From assembly GCA_016215735.1 (NCBI GenBank), contig JACRIA010000069.1, positions 1 to 29,169 of the forward strand: a stretch of 29,169 nt of DNA. The letters run 5' to 3'. This DNA is from Candidatus Peregrinibacteria bacterium. Its GTDB lineage: Bacteria; Patescibacteriota; Gracilibacteria; UBA1369; UBA12463. The notes beneath the pieces were generated by a model, which saw only the letters and a program-made list of their open reading frames with translations, was not told where the DNA came from and searched no databases. Positions 8,701-14,068 of this stretch are shown piece by piece (the stretch's first letter is position 1; each line of letters opens with the position of its first letter). The translations under genes were made by a program, and so were the position numbers.

Positions 8701-9185
8701 GCGTTATAATTTTTGTCTGCCTGCGCGATTGCGTTCGCGATTCTATGCACCAAATCTTCAGGAGTTTCAATCAGATTTCCATTTTCATCTTTTAGCAAAT
8801 ATCTTTTTTCCAAAATCTTGAGCGCGTTGTTTGAAAAATTTAAATTCTTTTCAGCTTTGCCTTTACCAAGAATAAGTTCACGTTGAGCTCTTTCTTCGGC
8901 CCTTTTTTGTCTGTATAAAATGTACGCTTTTGCGGTTTTCGCGTGGCCTCCTTCAATCAATATTTTTTCAACAAGATCTTGAATCTGTTCAACAGTCGGA
9001 ATATCAGTTTCTTTTTTGAAAAAAACTTCTAGCACCGCAGTGATCTGGTTTGAAATTTGTTCTGCTTCTTTGCGATCTGTGCCACCAACAGCGGAAGCTG
9101 CTTTCCATATTGCTTCTGTAATTTTATTTTGATCAAAATCAACTATCCTTCCATCGCGTTTAACTATTTTTTTTATTGGAGACAT
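5727..9185 (-). CDS. nrdJ: Class II (adenosylcobalamin-type) ribonucleotide reductase with intein
   Basis: Reduces ribonucleotides to deoxyribonucleotides using a cobalamin-generated thiyl radical. The precursor is 1152 residues; removal of the 382-residue intein (383-764) leaves about 770, normal for the single-chain NrdJ family. Residues about 4-95 form an ATP-cone. The catalytic core shows FMPNSPTLMNAG (180-190), SACFV (198-202), HKSGGGTGFSFSRLRP (223-238) and, after splicing, NPCGEQPLLPYESCNLGS with the radical Cys supplied by residue 765. APTGTIGMLAEASGGLEPNF follows. The C-terminus carries a Cys-rich zinc-ribbon-like tail (CKCPEC...CILCLNCGFSAC) typical of NrdJ. No nrdB-type small subunit is nearby, which supports class II. 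Start ATG at 9185; no clear ribosome site. A promoter and an NrdR-like box lie upstream. Confidence 0.93.
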   Translation of the reverse strand: MSPIKKIVKRDGRIVDFDQNKITEAIWKAASAVGGTDRKEAEQISNQITAVLEVFFKKETDIPTVEQIQDLVEKILIEGGHAKTAKAYILYRQKRAEERAQRELILGKGKAEKNLNFSNNALKILEKRYLLKDENGNLIETPEDLVHRIANAIAQADKNYNANVEKTSEEFFNMIANLEFMPNSPTLMNAGTQLGQLSACFVLPVEDSMEGIFESLKHAALIHKSGGGTGFSFSRLRPSNDVVRSTTGVSSGPVSFMKVFDAATEIIKQGGKRRGANMGILRVDHPDILDFINSKSDMNSLTNFNISVALTDRFMEALEKNEEYELLNPRNKKVVKTLPSQMVFDIILANAWKNGDPGLIFIDEINRKSPVKHLGDIEATNPCVTGDTLIYTDKGLVSAKELFLKQNPIKLTIDSRISEKSSLQASKVFITGEKDVYKLTTKEGFSLKLTANHKIMTKHGWIKAQDLKQDDKIYILNRKGGFGKNGNLATGRILGWYVGDGYLNNKEFKKARLVLAFFGEEKYSLAPMFQKMVAELLNNKIGIVKIPNRNEVRISSSRLRELAHSYGLNPCKYDIDEKIFTASETFQKGFLQGLFSADGSFQQTVRRRRTQVYRNKLSRSDTAGTKEKGFSVRLAQSNLDVLEKIQQMLLNFGIFSKIYSNRRLEGWKKLPDGKGSSKFYRTKAQHELVISKENLARFKNEIGFLQSNKKIKLALALKNMKRKPYKEYFFATFQNLKHIGTELVYDLTEPLTHSFIANGLVVHNCGEQPLLPYESCNLGSINLNKVVASSGKDLDWEKLDKLVEKCVHFLDNVIDVNHYPIEQIKENTYRTRKIGLGIMGFADILYQLHIPYNSDEGVEFGEKTMKFIHEAAIKHSIKLAAVRGVFPVWKGSEYDKKGIKIRNACVTSIAPTGTIGMLAEASGGLEPNFAISYIKNVMDGTEFVYTNKYFEDEMKKENLYSPELMAEIAKIGSIQNIKWIPEKIRKVFVVAQDILPEWHVKMQAAFQKYVDSSVSKTINFPSTASIDDIKQAYWLAYKLHCKGITIYRDQSRESQVLNIGKVNKSKTIPQPDIPEQKKGTAKIKNNKIEEIILPPIASEGSPFSEEFTTHQHRSLSKAQLLRECKCPECSAEIRQGEGCILCLNCGFSACTV
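6894..8039 (-). mobile_element. Intein with LAGLIDADG homing endonuclease inside nrdJ
   Basis: Residues 383-764 of the precursor. Block A is CVTGDTLIYTDKG, with nucleophile Cys383 directly after Asn-Pro of the host motif. Block B is LKLTANHKI with the TxxH signature. The two dodecapeptide endonuclease motifs are ILGWYVGDGYL (near 493-503) and FLQGLFSADGSF (near 590-601), both with their acidic residue. Block F is VYDLTEPLTHSF, and the intein ends VVHN followed by the host Cys. All splicing residues and both catalytic Asp are present, so splicing and homing are probably active. The insertion point splits the invariant NPCGEQ motif, so the enzyme has no catalytic Cys in place until splicing occurs. 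A palindromic element is inserted in frame at residues 602-624. Confidence 0.93.
7316..7381. repeat. Palindromic element in frame within the intein
   Basis: The plus strand reads TGTCGC-TTC-GCGACA (7322-7336), a short AT-rich linker, then outer arms AGACC and GGTCT enclosing TTCGCC-TGC-GGCGAA, with the same TGTG bulge as the other copies. The block aligns with 11751-11809 over its full length, including the preceding GTCGC hairpin and the linker TATAG. On the coding strand it gives an Arg/Thr/Ser-rich stretch (VRRRRTQVYRNKLSRSD) directly after the second endonuclease motif, without shifting the frame. It is read here as a mobile palindrome tolerated inside the protein. Confidence 0.8.
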
Positions 9186-9308
9186 GTGTTGGAGTTAAAT
9201 TTCTAATGTCTAATATATACTAATTTCTAATGCGGTTTGCGGCTGTGATGCACTAATTTCAAACACGGAAAGAACGGCCCAAGAAATTTATTTCTCCGAG
9301 CACTTCTA

Positions 9309-9336
9309 AATATATTCATATTTAGTTTTTGTTCAA
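9309..9336 (-). promoter_or_regulatory. Candidate promoter of nrdJ
   Basis: On the minus strand, TTGAAC (9336-9331) is followed after 16 bases by TATATT (9314-9309), matching sigma70-type -35 and -10 boxes at 4/6 and 5/6 positions. Transcription would start near 9302 and leave a leader of about 117 bases before the nrdJ ATG. That leader contains a repeated CTAAT motif (9205-9230) and no other recognisable signal. Confidence 0.5.
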
Positions 9337-9397
9337 TAGATTTTTAGCAAAAACGCTTGCACCAAATCATATATGTAGCGTCTTATACGATTGCGGC

Positions 9398-9413
9398 ATA
9401 CTATATATTGTGG
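9398..9413. promoter_or_regulatory. NrdR-box-like palindrome upstream of nrdJ
   Basis: ATACTATATATTGTGG matches the NrdR consensus ACACWATATATWGTGT at 14 of 16 positions, including all ten of the core CWATATATWG. NrdR is the ATP/dATP-sensing repressor of bacterial ribonucleotide reductase genes and normally binds two boxes about three helical turns apart. Only a degenerate partner, AAATCATATATGTAGC (9364-9379), is visible. The next gene downstream on the minus strand is nrdJ. No nrdR gene lies in the window. Confidence 0.55.
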
Positions 9414-9465
9414 AAATGGCTTATTGCAGGGAGATAAGAGTTATTGTCCAAAAAGCCATGAAATT

Positions 9466-9975
9466 TCACATTTGTTTTAGCCTTTCAATGATGGCGGTTT
9501 TTACTGCGTTATCTACTGCGCCGGTTTTTCCTGATGTGTTTCCGAATTCAGATTCAGGTTCTTTTTCCAAAAGCTTTTCAATTTCTCGTGATTGTTCAAA
9601 CCCATCTTCTTTAGCAGGGTCTACATTTATTTCAGTTTCAGTATCCAAATCCATATATATTAAATCTGTTGTTCCAACGCGGCCGGCATTTATTTTCTTA
9701 TCTATTCCCAATTCCTGTTTTTCTTCTTCTGTTAATTTAATAACAAACCCTGCATCTCTGCCATCAGGCAATTTATAAAATTTATATTCCATATCCATGC
9801 AAGCAGTTGTTTTGTTGTTCAACCATACATTTACATATTGTTTGCCGGCTATTGCTACAGATTCCAATACTTCTTCTATTTCCAGGTCTGTTCAGGGAAT
9901 TTTATCTCCGACTTTAATAGACATTTCATTGATTTCTGTTTCATCAAAGGTAAAAGTTCCATCGTTGTTGTCCAT
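9466..9975 (-). pseudogene. Small hypothetical gene interrupted by an in-frame TGA
   Basis: From the ATG at 9975 the frame reads MDNNDGTFTF and continues for 27 plausible codons to ...GDKIP. It then meets TGA at 9894-9892, and continues in the same frame as TDLEIEEVLES to a second TGA at 9468-9466. The full frame would be 169 residues, acidic, with no signal peptide or membrane helix; the middle part (YKFYKLPDGRDAGFVIKL) looks beta-rich. The uninterrupted coding character on both sides of TGA suggests a recent nonsense change (for example TGG to TGA), a sequencing error, or readthrough. TGA is a normal stop elsewhere in the window. A shorter protein could start at the TTG at 9867. The family is not recognised. 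Confidence 0.55.
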
Positions 9976-10045
9976 GGTATATTTCGATTAATTAATAAAA
10001 GGATTTCATTTTTGCATAAATAAATTGTTGCGTCAATCCTTTGTA

Positions 10046-10513
10046 TTAACTGGCTTTTTTGAAATAATTTTCAATCGCGGATTTGAGGGCTTGGTCGCCT
10101 AAAACAGAACAGTGGATTTTTCTTTCTGGAAGACCGCCGAGACGTTTTAATATATCTTTTTGGCTTAATTTAAGCGCTTTATTAATTGGCATTCCGTTTT
10201 TTTCTGTGACCATTACAGATATTATTGAAGTTGATGCAATCGCGCTGGCGCAGCCGAAAGTCTGCCAGCCGCATTTTTTGATTCGTTTTGTTTTTGGATC
10301 AATGTAAATCCAAATTTTCATCATATCGCCGCACGCGGGACTGCCGACCATTCCTACGCCGTTATATTTGAAATTCGGCTTTCCGCCTAACACAAAATTT
10401 CTCGGATGAAAAAAATGGTCTTTAACTGTTTTTGAATAAAGCCATTTATCTCCGCGAGGAGAAATTATGTCAGGAGAGAATTTTTTGCACGAGAATTTTT
10501 GCGTGCGTTTCAT
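10046..10513 (-). CDS. iscU: IscU/NifU-type iron-sulfur cluster scaffold
   Basis: 155 residues. Receives sulfur from the cysteine desulfurase and iron to assemble a Fe-S cluster that is passed to target proteins. The three ligand Cys of the family are present: C61 in GSPACGD (with the conserved Asp63), C88 in FGCASAIASTS and C135 in KIHCSVLG. The N-terminus is about 25 residues longer than in typical IscU and is basic (MKRTQKFSCKK...), while HFFHPRN corresponds to the usual start region. The ATG overlaps the iscS stop as ATGA, which indicates translational coupling and supports this start despite the extension. Confidence 0.92.
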   Translation of the reverse strand: MKRTQKFSCKKFSPDIISPRGDKWLYSKTVKDHFFHPRNFVLGGKPNFKYNGVGMVGSPACGDMMKIWIYIDPKTKRIKKCGWQTFGCASAIASTSIISVMVTEKNGMPINKALKLSQKDILKRLGGLPERKIHCSVLGDQALKSAIENYFKKAS

Positions 10514-11721
10514 TGTTTGTATTTTAAGTTAACCGGCGAAATTGAACGCAGGTATTTTACTATTTTCGGAAGAGTTTCTAAAACATAATCAATTTCTTTT
10601 TTAGTCGTGTATTTGCTGAGCGTGAGCCGCAGACTGCCGTGGATTATTTCATGCGGAAGTCCGATCGCAGAAAGCACATGTGATGGTTCAAGATTTTTGG
10701 AGCTGCATGCGGATCCTGTGCCGCAGCAGATATTCATTTGGTCAAGATATAAAACAAGCGCTTCACCTTCGATATCGTATATTGAAATATGAACGTTGTT
10801 TGGGAGCCTTTGCGTTGGATGGCCGCTCCGAATTACTTTATCGATCCGTTTCATGATTCCATTTATCAATTTGTCGCGCAAATTACGAATTCGCGGCACA
10901 TCTGTTTTGATTGATTTTTGCGCTAGTTCAAGGGCTTTGCCGAATCCAACAATTGCCGCCACATTTTCAGTGCCTGGCCGCAAGCCGAATTCATGGTGGC
11001 CGCCGAAAATTATCGGTTCGATTTTTGTATTTTTTCTAATATAAAGGCTGCCGACTCCTTTTGGGCCGTGTATTTTTCCAGCGTTAAGCGTCATCAAATC
11101 AACACCCAATTTATCAACATTAAGAGTTAAACTGCCTGCTGCCTGACATGCGTCCGTATGAAGATAAGGGAGCCCGGCCGAATTTTTATACTTCTTGATT
11201 ATTTTGCTGATTTCTTCAATTGGCTCTATTGTTCCGATTTCATTGTTTGCATACATAATACTTACGAGAATCGTTTTTGGCGTGAGCGCTTTTTTTAATT
11301 CATCAAGCCGTACCACTCCGTATTTATCCACATTCAGACATGTGACGCTGAAGCCTTCTTTTTCAAGCGCCTCGCAAGTTTCAAGAATAGAAGGATGCTC
11401 TATTTTTGTTGTAATAATGTGATTCCCTTTTGATTTATTCAGCCGAGCTGCGCCGGCCAGCGCCAAGTTATTAGCTTCGGTACCGCTTCCAGTGAAAATA
11501 ATTTTGCCAGCATTGCAGCCAAGATAGTCGGCTGTAATTTTTCTTGCGTGATCGATTGCTTCGCGGCCTTCATAGCCAAGCGAATATAAGCCGCTTGGAT
11601 TACCGTATTTATCCGTCAGATATGGTTCCATCGCATGCAGCACAGTTCTATCGAGCTGTGTGGTTGCAGCGTTATCAAGATAAATCAATGTTTTACAAGG
11701 TTTTATATTGAGATTTTGCAT
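10510..11721 (-). CDS. iscS: Cysteine desulfurase (IscS/NifS family)
   Basis: 403 residues, a pyridoxal-phosphate enzyme that removes sulfur from cysteine to give alanine and a protein-bound persulfide for Fe-S assembly. YLDNAATTQLD lies at 14-24. TGSGTEANNLALAG (77-90) and EHPS with His109 hold the cofactor ring. HTDACQAAG (188-196) carries the conserved Asp. K216 in NAGKIHGPKG is the Schiff-base lysine, and C339 in GTGSACSS is the persulfide-forming Cys. RPGTENV (248-254) is also conserved. Length is normal. First gene of a two-gene operon with iscU, to which it is coupled by an ATGA overlap. A cluster of palindromes begins ten bases upstream of its ATG and occupies its leader. Confidence 0.94.
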   Translation of the reverse strand: MQNLNIKPCKTLIYLDNAATTQLDRTVLHAMEPYLTDKYGNPSGLYSLGYEGREAIDHARKITADYLGCNAGKIIFTGSGTEANNLALAGAARLNKSKGNHIITTKIEHPSILETCEALEKEGFSVTCLNVDKYGVVRLDELKKALTPKTILVSIMYANNEIGTIEPIEEISKIIKKYKNSAGLPYLHTDACQAAGSLTLNVDKLGVDLMTLNAGKIHGPKGVGSLYIRKNTKIEPIIFGGHHEFGLRPGTENVAAIVGFGKALELAQKSIKTDVPRIRNLRDKLINGIMKRIDKVIRSGHPTQRLPNNVHISIYDIEGEALVLYLDQMNICCGTGSACSSKNLEPSHVLSAIGLPHEIIHGSLRLTLSKYTTKKEIDYVLETLPKIVKYLRSISPVNLKYKQ

Positions 11722-11730
11722 AGTTTTATA

Positions 11731-11830
11731 GCGCCTGTGTCCGCCTGTTTGCGTCGCTTCGCGACAGCTTGTTTATAGCGCCTGTGTCCGCCTGAGGCGG
11801 ACGGCGTGTGCGGCGAACGGCGTGTTATAG
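11731..11830. repeat. Nested palindromic elements upstream of iscS
   Basis: A complete unit spans about 11751-11808: the GTCGC-TTC-GCGAC hairpin, the linker GTTTATAG, then outer arms GCGCC and GGCGT around TCCGCC-TGA-GGCGGA. It is flanked on the left by GCGCCTGTGTCCGCCTG (11731-11747) and on the right by TGCGGCGAACGGCGTG (11809-11824). Together the flanks are the left and right halves of another copy of the same hairpin. The simplest reading is insertion of one element into the loop of an older one. Confidence 0.75.
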
Positions 11831-11877
11831 GGAGTGTTACGCGCTTTGATAGGCGAGCGTAAGTATTTTAGCATAAC

Positions 11878-11905
11878 TTGACTTAGGGTTATAACAAAGT
11901 ATAAT
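11878..11905 (+). promoter_or_regulatory. Strong sigma70-type promoter for the 146-residue ORF
   Basis: TTGACT (11878-11883), a 16-base spacer, and a perfect TATAAT (11900-11905). Transcription would start near 11912 and leave a leader of about 32 bases before the GTG start at 11944. This is the best consensus promoter in the window. Confidence 0.7.
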
Positions 11906-11943
11906 GGTTTTGCATAATAAATACTTAATTAAACCATAGAATT

Positions 11944-12384
11944 GTGTTAAATCAAGGGTTAGAGCAGACTAGTGGCGGGAATGGACAAAAAATAACAAAT
12001 CCCGAAGAATTTATTTGCGAGATAACCAAAGTTTGCGACAGCACAAGGGGAGCTGAAATACTTAAAAGCGATCTTAAACAGATTTGGGTTGCCGCATACT
12101 GTAATGGAAATGATGTAAGGGTGGCATTGAAGGAGGCTTTGGAAAGTGTTCTTGATGAAAAACGGCGGGAGAAAATCAAAGAAACATTGTCAAGCATCAT
12201 GGATCCCGAAACGGATGCGCTTTTGGGGTATTATTATATAAAAAATCCCGAAAAAACAGTTGATGACGTAGCGCAAAATTTTAGAGTTGCCGCGATGGCC
12301 GCGCTGGAGCTTTTGCCGCGCATCGAGCTCGCGGAAATCAACGTTGATGATTGTTCAGATTATTCCGGAGAAGTTCAAGGCTAA
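11944..12384 (+). CDS. Small acidic hypothetical protein
   Basis: 146 residues, not recognised. The chain looks mostly helical and acidic, with no signal peptide or membrane helix. Visible segments are a helical block ICEITKVCDSTRGAEILKSDL, a second block VRVALKEALESVLDEKRREKI and a third block VDDVAQNFRVAAMAALELL; four Cys are scattered without a metal-site spacing. The GTG at 11944 is used because TAA closes the frame six codons upstream and a strong promoter lies 40 bases ahead. No Shine-Dalgarno is visible. The 3' end overlaps the convergent Nudix gene by 47 bases, which supports both being real. It may be a two- or three-helix regulatory or structural protein, but nothing in the sequence names it. 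Confidence 0.6.
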   Translation: MLNQGLEQTSGGNGQKITNPEEFICEITKVCDSTRGAEILKSDLKQIWVAAYCNGNDVRVALKEALESVLDEKRREKIKETLSSIMDPETDALLGYYYIKNPEKTVDDVAQNFRVAAMAALELLPRIELAEINVDDCSDYSGEVQG

Positions 12385-12907
12385 GGCATGTTCCCATATC
12401 TTTTATTTTGCCTTTTTTCGCAAGCAGGCGAGCTTTAGCGAGCGTCAAGAGCTGCACCCGAATTTGTTCGTGCGGATCTAGTTTTTGTTTTGAAGTTTTG
12501 ATTGCGCCGCGTCCTATAAAAATATGAGCTTTGTTTGTTAGAACACCGGGCGATGCATAAAATTCGCCGAGCTTCTTGAGAGACACAGTTTTATAGCCGG
12601 TTTCTTCAAGAAGTTCGCGTGCCGCCGCCTGCGTCATTGTTTCATTTTTCCGCGCAAACCCAGCTGGAAACTCCAAATCTATCCGGCCAATCGGATGGCG
12701 ATACTGTTTAACCATTATTAATTTTCTGTCGGCGGTCCTGCCTCGCGGAGCGTGGGTGAAAGCCGCGATTATGCAGTAATCGGATTTTTCAATCACATAA
12801 TAATCTTTTGCGATGCGGCCATCTGTCATTTTATAGTCATCGCGCCTGACGCACAGAATGTTATTTTTCAAGACATATTTAGAGCGAATAATTTTCCAAT
12901 TTTTCAT
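12338..12907 (-). CDS. Nudix hydrolase, ADP-ribose pyrophosphatase-like
   Basis: 189 residues. Hydrolyses a nucleoside diphosphate linked to another group; the ADP-ribose/NDP-sugar type is suggested by the preceding QYRHPIGRIDLEFPAG motif. The Nudix box runs G83 to Y105 with every catalytic position kept: G83, E89, R97, E98, E101, E102 and G104 (GFARKNETMTQAAARELLEE then TGY). The N-terminal 45 residues form the usual beta-strand subdomain. Length is typical. The start at 12907 lies 29 bases from the divergent tRNA-Glu gene, so the two promoters share a very small region; the tRNA -10 box sits just outside this ORF. Its exact substrate cannot be read from the sequence. Confidence 0.9.
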   Translation of the reverse strand: MKNWKIIRSKYVLKNNILCVRRDDYKMTDGRIAKDYYVIEKSDYCIIAAFTHAPRGRTADRKLIMVKQYRHPIGRIDLEFPAGFARKNETMTQAAARELLEETGYKTVSLKKLGEFYASPGVLTNKAHIFIGRGAIKTSKQKLDPHEQIRVQLLTLAKARLLAKKGKIKDMGTCLSLELLRNNLNNHQR

Positions 12908-12917
12908 GATTTTATGA

Positions 12918-12923
12918 TATACT
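12918..12923 (+). promoter_or_regulatory. -10 box of tRNA-Glu
   Basis: TATACT lies 13 bases ahead of the mature tRNA 5' end. There is no good -35 match at the expected position, which falls within the first codons of the divergent Nudix gene. Confidence 0.4.
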
Positions 12924-12935
12924 AATCGCTGTCAT

Positions 12936-13010
12936 GGCGCACTCGTCTAGTGGTTAGGACATCAGGTTTTCAACCTGAGAACTGGGGTCCGATTCCCCAT
13001 GGCGCTGCCA
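12936..13010 (+). tRNA. tRNA-Glu (anticodon UUC)
   Basis: The cloverleaf is readable: D-arm region TCGTCTAGTGGTTAGGA, anticodon stem TCAGG/CCTGA with loop TTTTCAA (anticodon TTC), T-stem TGGGG/CCCCA, and an encoded CCA. Two oddities are visible. The 5' acceptor strand is GGCGCAC where pairing with TGGCGCT would need GGCGCCA, leaving pairs 6-67 and 7-66 unmatched. The T-loop starts TCC instead of the nearly universal TTC. It is probably functional but diverged; a sequencing error or a decaying copy is possible. A CG-rich inverted repeat followed by six T (13053-13076) may terminate it. Confidence 0.88.
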
Positions 13011-13072
13011 GAATTGAAGCATAGAATATAGAGGGCGGCTGTTTATGAGCTTGCCGCGGCAGACGAACTTTT

Positions 13073-13333
13073 TTATTTATACACATCGTGATCCCCGACA
13101 GCCAGGAGTATTGCTGTATTTTTTGATTCGTATTTAAAAACAATCCGATATTCATAATTCACAGAGAAGCTCCAAAAATCCTTCAATTTCCCCTTCAGTT
13201 TATGTGTTTTCAAAAAAGAATGATTTGGATCCTGACAAAAAAGGCCAATTTTCTCCTTTATTTCATCCTGCAGCGGTTTAGAATATTTTTTGTATTGGCG
13301 GACAAAAGTTGGTTTATACAAAATTTCGAGCAT
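13073..13333 (-). CDS. RelE/YafQ-superfamily toxin
   Basis: 86 residues from the ATG at 13333. Family features are the LYKPTFVRQYKKYSK start, the middle HKLKGKLKDFWSFSV, the strand YEYRIVFKY and the end GDHDVYK. The RelE superfamily contains ribosome-dependent mRNA endoribonucleases. An upstream TTG at 13354 would add seven residues and overlap the antitoxin; the ATG with AGG just ahead of it, four bases after the antitoxin stop, is the better start. It forms an operon with the upstream RHH antitoxin. Confidence 0.85.
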   Translation of the reverse strand: MLEILYKPTFVRQYKKYSKPLQDEIKEKIGLFCQDPNHSFLKTHKLKGKLKDFWSFSVNYEYRIVFKYESKNTAILLAVGDHDVYK

Positions 13334-13337
13334 AGTC

Positions 13338-13544
13338 CTATAATTTTTTAGCAAGGGTGTCTAAATCGCCTTTCAAACTTGGCTCTTTTGAGGCTTCGAT
13401 GACAGTTTTTACAGCTTGATCTTCCAAGTACATGCGAAGCGCATGTCGGACAGCATCTGCCTTGTTTGCAGCAACACCCCGTTTAACAAGCATATTTAGG
13501 CTTCTCATCATATCTTCCGGCAGAGGGACGGATAGTGTACTCAT
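13338..13544 (-). CDS. Ribbon-helix-helix antitoxin
   Basis: 68 residues. The N-terminal MSTLSVPLPEDMMRSLNMLV strand and helix, followed by KADAVRHALRMYLED, is the ribbon-helix-helix DNA-binding fold. The remaining 30 residues (IEASKEPSLKGDLDTLAKKL) would bind and neutralise the toxin encoded immediately downstream. It normally represses its own operon by binding repeats at the promoter, and a directly repeated AT-rich 10-mer lies upstream. Start ATG at 13544. Confidence 0.85.
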   Translation of the reverse strand: MSTLSVPLPEDMMRSLNMLVKRGVAANKADAVRHALRMYLEDQAVKTVIEASKEPSLKGDLDTLAKKL

Positions 13545-13561
13545 TTTAATTTTAATTATAA

Positions 13562-13584
13562 TATAATATTACATTATAATATTA
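13562..13584. promoter_or_regulatory. Candidate operator of the RHH/RelE pair
   Basis: TATAATATTA occurs at 13562-13571 and again at 13575-13584, a period of 13 bases, just upstream of the antitoxin ATG. Repeated short sites are typical for ribbon-helix-helix repressors. The same stretch supplies -10-like sequences on the minus strand. Base composition alone could produce such repeats, so confidence is limited. Confidence 0.4.
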
Positions 13585-13701
13585 ACATATCACATAAAAA
13601 TTTTCAAGAGATATTTAAATATCAAACATTTGCGGCTGTGCCGCTTCAAAGCTAAGCTTTTTACCTGCAAGTTAAATTCGTATAGCAGAAACAATTTCCT
13701 G

Positions 13702-14007
13702 CTATTTTACATAAACTTTGCTTGTCGGTTCCTGCATTTTTTTAATAAACGGATTTTTTTCAAGAGCAGGTGAGGACATCATTTCTGTTAGTTGTTCGTC
13801 GAGTTTTTCATTCTGCTGCTGCAAGTTTTCATGCTGGAGCTGGAGCTGTTTGAGCATGTAGCCCCTTTGTGTTGTATTGCCTGTTTGAAGCAGAAAATAA
13901 GCGCTAAGGCCGATTATAAGCGCTGTTAAGGTAATGAGCAGATATATTATTGTTTTTTTGATTTCAACAGAAAGGGGAGTGCGGGTTTGGATGATTTTGT
14001 GTTCCAT
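13702..14007 (-). CDS. FtsL/DivIC-like single-pass membrane protein
   Basis: 101 residues. A short basic cytoplasmic start is followed by one membrane helix at about 19-42 (TIIYLLITLTALIIGLSAYF). Next comes a coiled-coil segment (about 52-78, MLKQLQLQHENLQQQNEKLD), ending in a short polar tail. This is the architecture of the bitopic divisome proteins FtsL and DivIC/FtsB, which bridge division proteins outside the membrane. Sequence alone does not separate it from other small coiled-coil membrane proteins. It is last in the rpmH-rnpA-yidC-jag-SLH/RlpA series, and the space before it is made almost entirely of palindromes. Confidence 0.6.
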   Translation of the reverse strand: MEHKIIQTRTPLSVEIKKTIIYLLITLTALIIGLSAYFLLQTGNTTQRGYMLKQLQLQHENLQQQNEKLDEQLTEMMSSPALEKNPFIKKMQEPTSKVYVK

Positions 14008-14068
14008 TGTGGTGTCCGCCTTCGGCGGACGGCGTGGTGTCCCCCGCCATGGCGGGGCGGGCGGCGTG
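14008..14068. repeat. Two tandem palindromic elements filling an intergenic gap
   Basis: The first unit has stem GTCCGCC-TTC-GGCGGAC and ends GGCGTG. The second has CCCCGCC-AT-GGCGGGG and ends GGCGTG. They occupy nearly the whole gap between the stop of the SLH-RlpA gene (TAA at 14071-14069, adjoining the repeat end) and the start of the FtsL-like gene. On the mRNA they would be two back-to-back hairpins between coupled genes. Confidence 0.7.

Noticed and set aside
9892..9894. TGA read as glycine, as in some CPR lineages with a changed code
   Set aside because: TGA ends several genes here, including iscS and jag, in ATGA overlaps with the next start; a genome-wide recoding would fuse these products.
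11731..11830. CRISPR array
   Set aside because: The repeats are palindromic, irregularly spaced and nested, with no unique spacers of even length and no cas genes.
13073..13354. A longer RelE toxin beginning with TTG at 13354
   Set aside because: That start overlaps the antitoxin stop; the ATG at 13333 has AGG upstream and gives the usual family length.
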